NCBI GenBank assembly: GCA_964344155.1
Contig: CAYFMG010000003.1
Span: 22,326-86,325 of the forward strand
Length of the DNA: 64,000 nucleotides
Origin: UBA6164 sp964344155
Lineage (GTDB): Bacteria > Patescibacteriota > Gracilibacteria > BD1-5 > UBA6164
Reading direction: 5' to 3'
The position numbers and the translations under genes are program-made. The notes beneath the pieces are model-generated. The model searched no databases. It had not been told where the DNA came from and saw only the letters and a list, made by a program, of their open reading frames with translations. This document shows, piece by piece, positions 61,014-64,000 of the stretch (its first letter is position 1; every line of letters begins with the position of its first letter).

Positions 61014-64000
61014 CTACCTCGCATTCGCATACTTAAACGGTGCTTCTGCAAAGGCTATGTAGATATAATTTCATCAACTATTATTCATTTCTCATGTTCA
61101 AATTCTTATTTTAAATCAATTACTTAAAGAATCAAAACTTGCATATGTATTTTCTGTATTTGAAACACTAGGATACAGTTGTTTATCCAATGGATTATTT
61201 TTACTTCTTTCTGTATCATAAATATACCATCAATTTACAGCATCTGCTTGTCTTACCATCACATACTTCGGCTTAAACCCAGTATAAACAAACGGTCCAT
61301 CAGCACTTCAGTTACCTGTATAGCTTCATACTTTAGAGTATCATGGTACCGAATGGAATGCATAACCTATAAAGTTATAGTTACCAGCCATATCTGAAAG
61401 TAAGTTTACAACACTGTTTGTTGGTACTGTAAAGGCAGGTTGTACTTGTTCTGCTCATGTATCATCAAGGAAAAGTGTATGATTACCACTACTTAATCAT
61501 TGATGCCATACACGCCAGTGAGTTGCAACATTTCTATGTCTAAATATTAAAAGTTCAGGTGATTTATTTAAACCATGTCCTACACTTCAACTACTTCAAT
61601 TACCAGTATATCCTATCATACTAAAACCTGCAGTAGGATTAGCACTTACTTGTGCTGATATATCTCAATCTGTATTTGTAACAGCAGCTCATCCTGCTTT
61701 CCAGTTCCATGCTACATGCTCACGACCAGAAACATTTGGATGATCTGTCCCAGAAAGTATTGAAAATCCCCCTGAAGTAAATCATGATACTAAGGTGTCT
61801 GTTCCTCCAATTTGAGTTGAATCACTATTTAATTCATACATTCTTGTTCCATTTCCTCCTCTAACAGAATCATGTAAACGATGATTTGAACTAACTGAAC
61901 GATCTTTTGTCCAAACAAAATCTGGCGTAAAAGCTAATCCTCATATAGTACGAGCTGTAGAATTCCCTGTCCAAGTAACAACATCAAAGTGTTCACTTGG
62001 ATCTACTATACTTGGTGTCGGTAGATTTTTTGTACTTAGAGCCTTGAATCCTGTTGGTGGACAGTATTTGAAGTTACCATCAGCCCCAGCACAATATTGT
62101 AATCCAGCTTGTCAACCTTGACCGAAGTTGGTAGATAAAATCGCTGTTGATGCTCAGTTAGCTACATATACCTGTAAATTTTTAGCTTCTTCTTCTGTAA
62201 AAGTAAAAGTTGGATTTTCTCATGTAGATGGATTACCTGTAACTCATCCAGAACTATCATACCACAAATTATTACGTCATATCCACCCTTTTCATGAATC
62301 AATATCCCATGAAAGCTGTAAAATATCACCATTTGAAATAGTAGTTTCATGAGAAAATAATTCAGTTACTTCATCGAAACCTCTAATATCAGAAGGACTA
62401 TAAGAATGATAATAACCTCACCATTTATTACTATTACCAGAATGAGCATGTGCTACATTATACTCATTAGCCTCTATCCATCACCAAGCAATTTCAGCTG
62501 TAACAGAATCTACTTTTATTTCTGTGTAAAACTTTCCAGATATCGGTCTTTGAGTGGCTCAAATATAAGAGTTTGTTGGTACTGAAGCTTTTAAATTTCA
62601 ATTAGATAAAGTCGATACATCATATATTGAACTTGATTGCTCCCCTCCTTGAAATAACGGATTCAACGTAGCAAAATTATTCTCTGGACTATCATACATT
62701 TGATCAGTTGCATCCATGTTGTTTACTGTCCAGTTGTTAGTATTTCCTGACACATCCTTACCTAAATTTGAACTATCACCGAAATCTAGATGGAATCAGT
62801 TTGTACCATAACCATAGTTATCAGGATCTGTATAATCTTGTGGTAACCATTGTCCAGTTGTTGCATCCGTATAACCAAACTTACTAGGATCGTAAGCTTT
62901 TCAGTCTATAAAGTTAACGTCTGATAGATAACCATCTCAAAAAGCTGATGTAGCACTATCTCTAAATATTTGTTGTTCTACTGTATTATTAACATGTGTA
63001 TCTAAATTTTGTGAAGGAAATGTTCAACTAAGAAGCACCTCTTCTCAATTTATATATGCTTTAACTCTATTTGTAGAAGTTCATTGAGTAGTATCAATAG
63101 CAAATACTACATGATACCATGCTGAAGGATCACGAAACTCTGCTGTTGACTGTGGAGACATAGTTACTGTTCAATTGTTTTTCTGATATACAGCAACTTT
63201 TCAACTTGTTATAGCTACTCTAGTAAAATTTGTAGAACTTGAGACAGCAGAAAAAGTTCTATTAGCAGCATCTATATTTGATCATAGCTTCACCCAACCT
63301 GACCATGTCCATGTTTTTCTGTTACCTGCTGAGCTAGGTGTTCTTGATAGATAAGCACTATCATCATCATTAAATCTTACTGAAGCCATTGGTGCAACTT
63401 CACAAACTCCGTTATTTTCTGTGAATCATCCGTTACATATCCATGCACAATCTGGGATTGTTGACCATCCATTTGACCATGTTTGTGTTACGTTGGCTAT
63501 TGTTTCTGTTGAATCTGCTGGGTTGTTTCATGATATACATTGTACACTTCTTGTGTCACTTGTACATGTTCATCCTTCATCATGATAACTTGTGTTACAT
63601 GATAAGCTTGTTGTTTGTCATATATCTTCTATTGTTCCGTTGTTACATCTATAGGTATCTGTTATCATTGTTGTTGACTCTGTTGTAACTGTACCTGTAC
63701 TTGTGTGTGAGGTTGTTTGTAGGTGTGATAGTTGTGGTATTGCGTGTCCATCTTGTGTTGTTGCTAAACATCATGTATAGGTAACTGCTGTTGTTGCTAT
63801 ACTTATACTATCACTTGTTAAGCTTTTCTTTGATCAGTAGATCACTGCTCTTGTTACACTCTCTTGTTGTGTAGCATCACTTGGACCTAGGTTAGCTAGC
63901 CTTGAAATACTTGAATCTGTTACTATATCTGTTCATGTGTAAGCGTTTTTTAGTTTTGTTAGTAATGCTTGTTGTTTTGTTGTATCTGTTGCTAGATCAT
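61014..64000 (-). CDS. Giant surface protein, C-terminal 995 residues, with a LamG-like domain and a phage-tail-like end
   Basis: The gene continues beyond the window. The visible part starts with Thr/Ser-rich, Cys-containing repeats (ATTQDGHAIPQLSHLQTTSH; VTQTWSNGWSTIPDCAWICN). A laminin-G/concanavalin-like domain follows (MASVRFNDDDSAYLSRTPSS; FRDPSAWYHVVFAIDTT). Then comes a region with WYDSSGVTGNPSTWENPTFT-like (in this code G for W at TGA) segments, and a domain HGLNKSPELLIFRHRNVATH followed by WRVWHQ, the style of phage tail-fibre C-terminal domains. It ends EAPFKYANAR. It is probably an exported adhesin for host attachment. Confidence 0.75.

Noticed and set aside
1..64000. tRNA genes
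   Set aside because: I searched by eye for T-loop patterns such as GGTTCAAATCC on both strands and found only the tmRNA 3' end. A covariance search could still reveal one.

Overview
The window is about 64 kb of very AT-rich DNA from a bacterium that reads UGA as glycine (genetic code 25). In almost every gene, conserved glycines are written TGA. Examples are the Walker A glycines of the Clp-like ATPase, the GTPFC motif of glycyl-tRNA synthetase, the MraY and MurC signatures, and the LeuA 'TINGVGERAG' motif. This points to the candidate phylum radiation lineages Absconditabacteria (SR1) or Gracilibacteria (BD1-5). I cannot choose between them from this window. Because of the recoding, ordinary translation cuts most genes into short pieces. 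The coordinates given here restore full-length frames with only TAA and TAG as stops.

Layout. 0-9.4 kb (minus strand): glyS, a LeuA-type synthase, an operon of SLH protein, chorismate mutase and a 60-aa protein, htpX, a truncated polA-type exonuclease, and ahcY with an adenosine-kinase-like pfkB gene. 9.5-18.8 kb: an FNR-like oxidoreductase, mraY, DUF488, RNHCP, a P-loop kinase, a HAD phosphatase, a Nudix pseudogene, tilS and murC. 18.8-24 kb: a CdsA-like gene, two 3D-domain wall hydrolases, grpE and purK. 24-31 kb: xthA, a PH-like membrane protein, uvrC, tatD and an RNB exonuclease. 31-43.6 kb: mostly poorly known genes, including an M29-like aminopeptidase, an HD hydrolase, a caspase-like protein behind a DsbA-like protein, and a 724-aa PRTase protein facing a Clp-like ATPase. 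45-52.3 kb: a nitroreductase broken by a stop codon, then a type I restriction-modification operon with an extra membrane protein. 52.5-58.2 kb: a GIY-YIG protein, tmRNA, several hypothetical genes and uvrB. 58.2-64 kb: a PGRP-SpoIID fusion, hicAB between direct repeats, and the 3' part of a very large surface protein.

The most striking pattern is a set of seven genes at six places (near 12.0, 19.2, 25.9, 34.0, 36.7 and 43.7-44.7 kb) that behave differently from their neighbours. None uses TGA for glycine, and two end in TGA. Most or all are preceded by a Shine-Dalgarno sequence, which the resident genes I checked lack. Most have their own sigma70-type promoter and hairpin terminator, and three have a palindrome in the promoter or leader. 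They look like single-gene cassettes that evolved under the standard code. A second pattern is a family of GC-rich palindromic repeats, two of which lie in frame inside uvrB and uvrC.

Much of the resident gene set concerns the envelope (MraY, MurC, 3D hydrolases, PGRP-SpoIID, SLH, DsbA-like, giant surface protein), DNA repair (UvrB, UvrC, XthA, PolA exonuclease) and translation quality control (tmRNA, GlyRS, TilS). Biosynthesis is represented by isolated enzymes (LeuA, chorismate mutase, PurK), in keeping with a reduced, host-dependent lifestyle.
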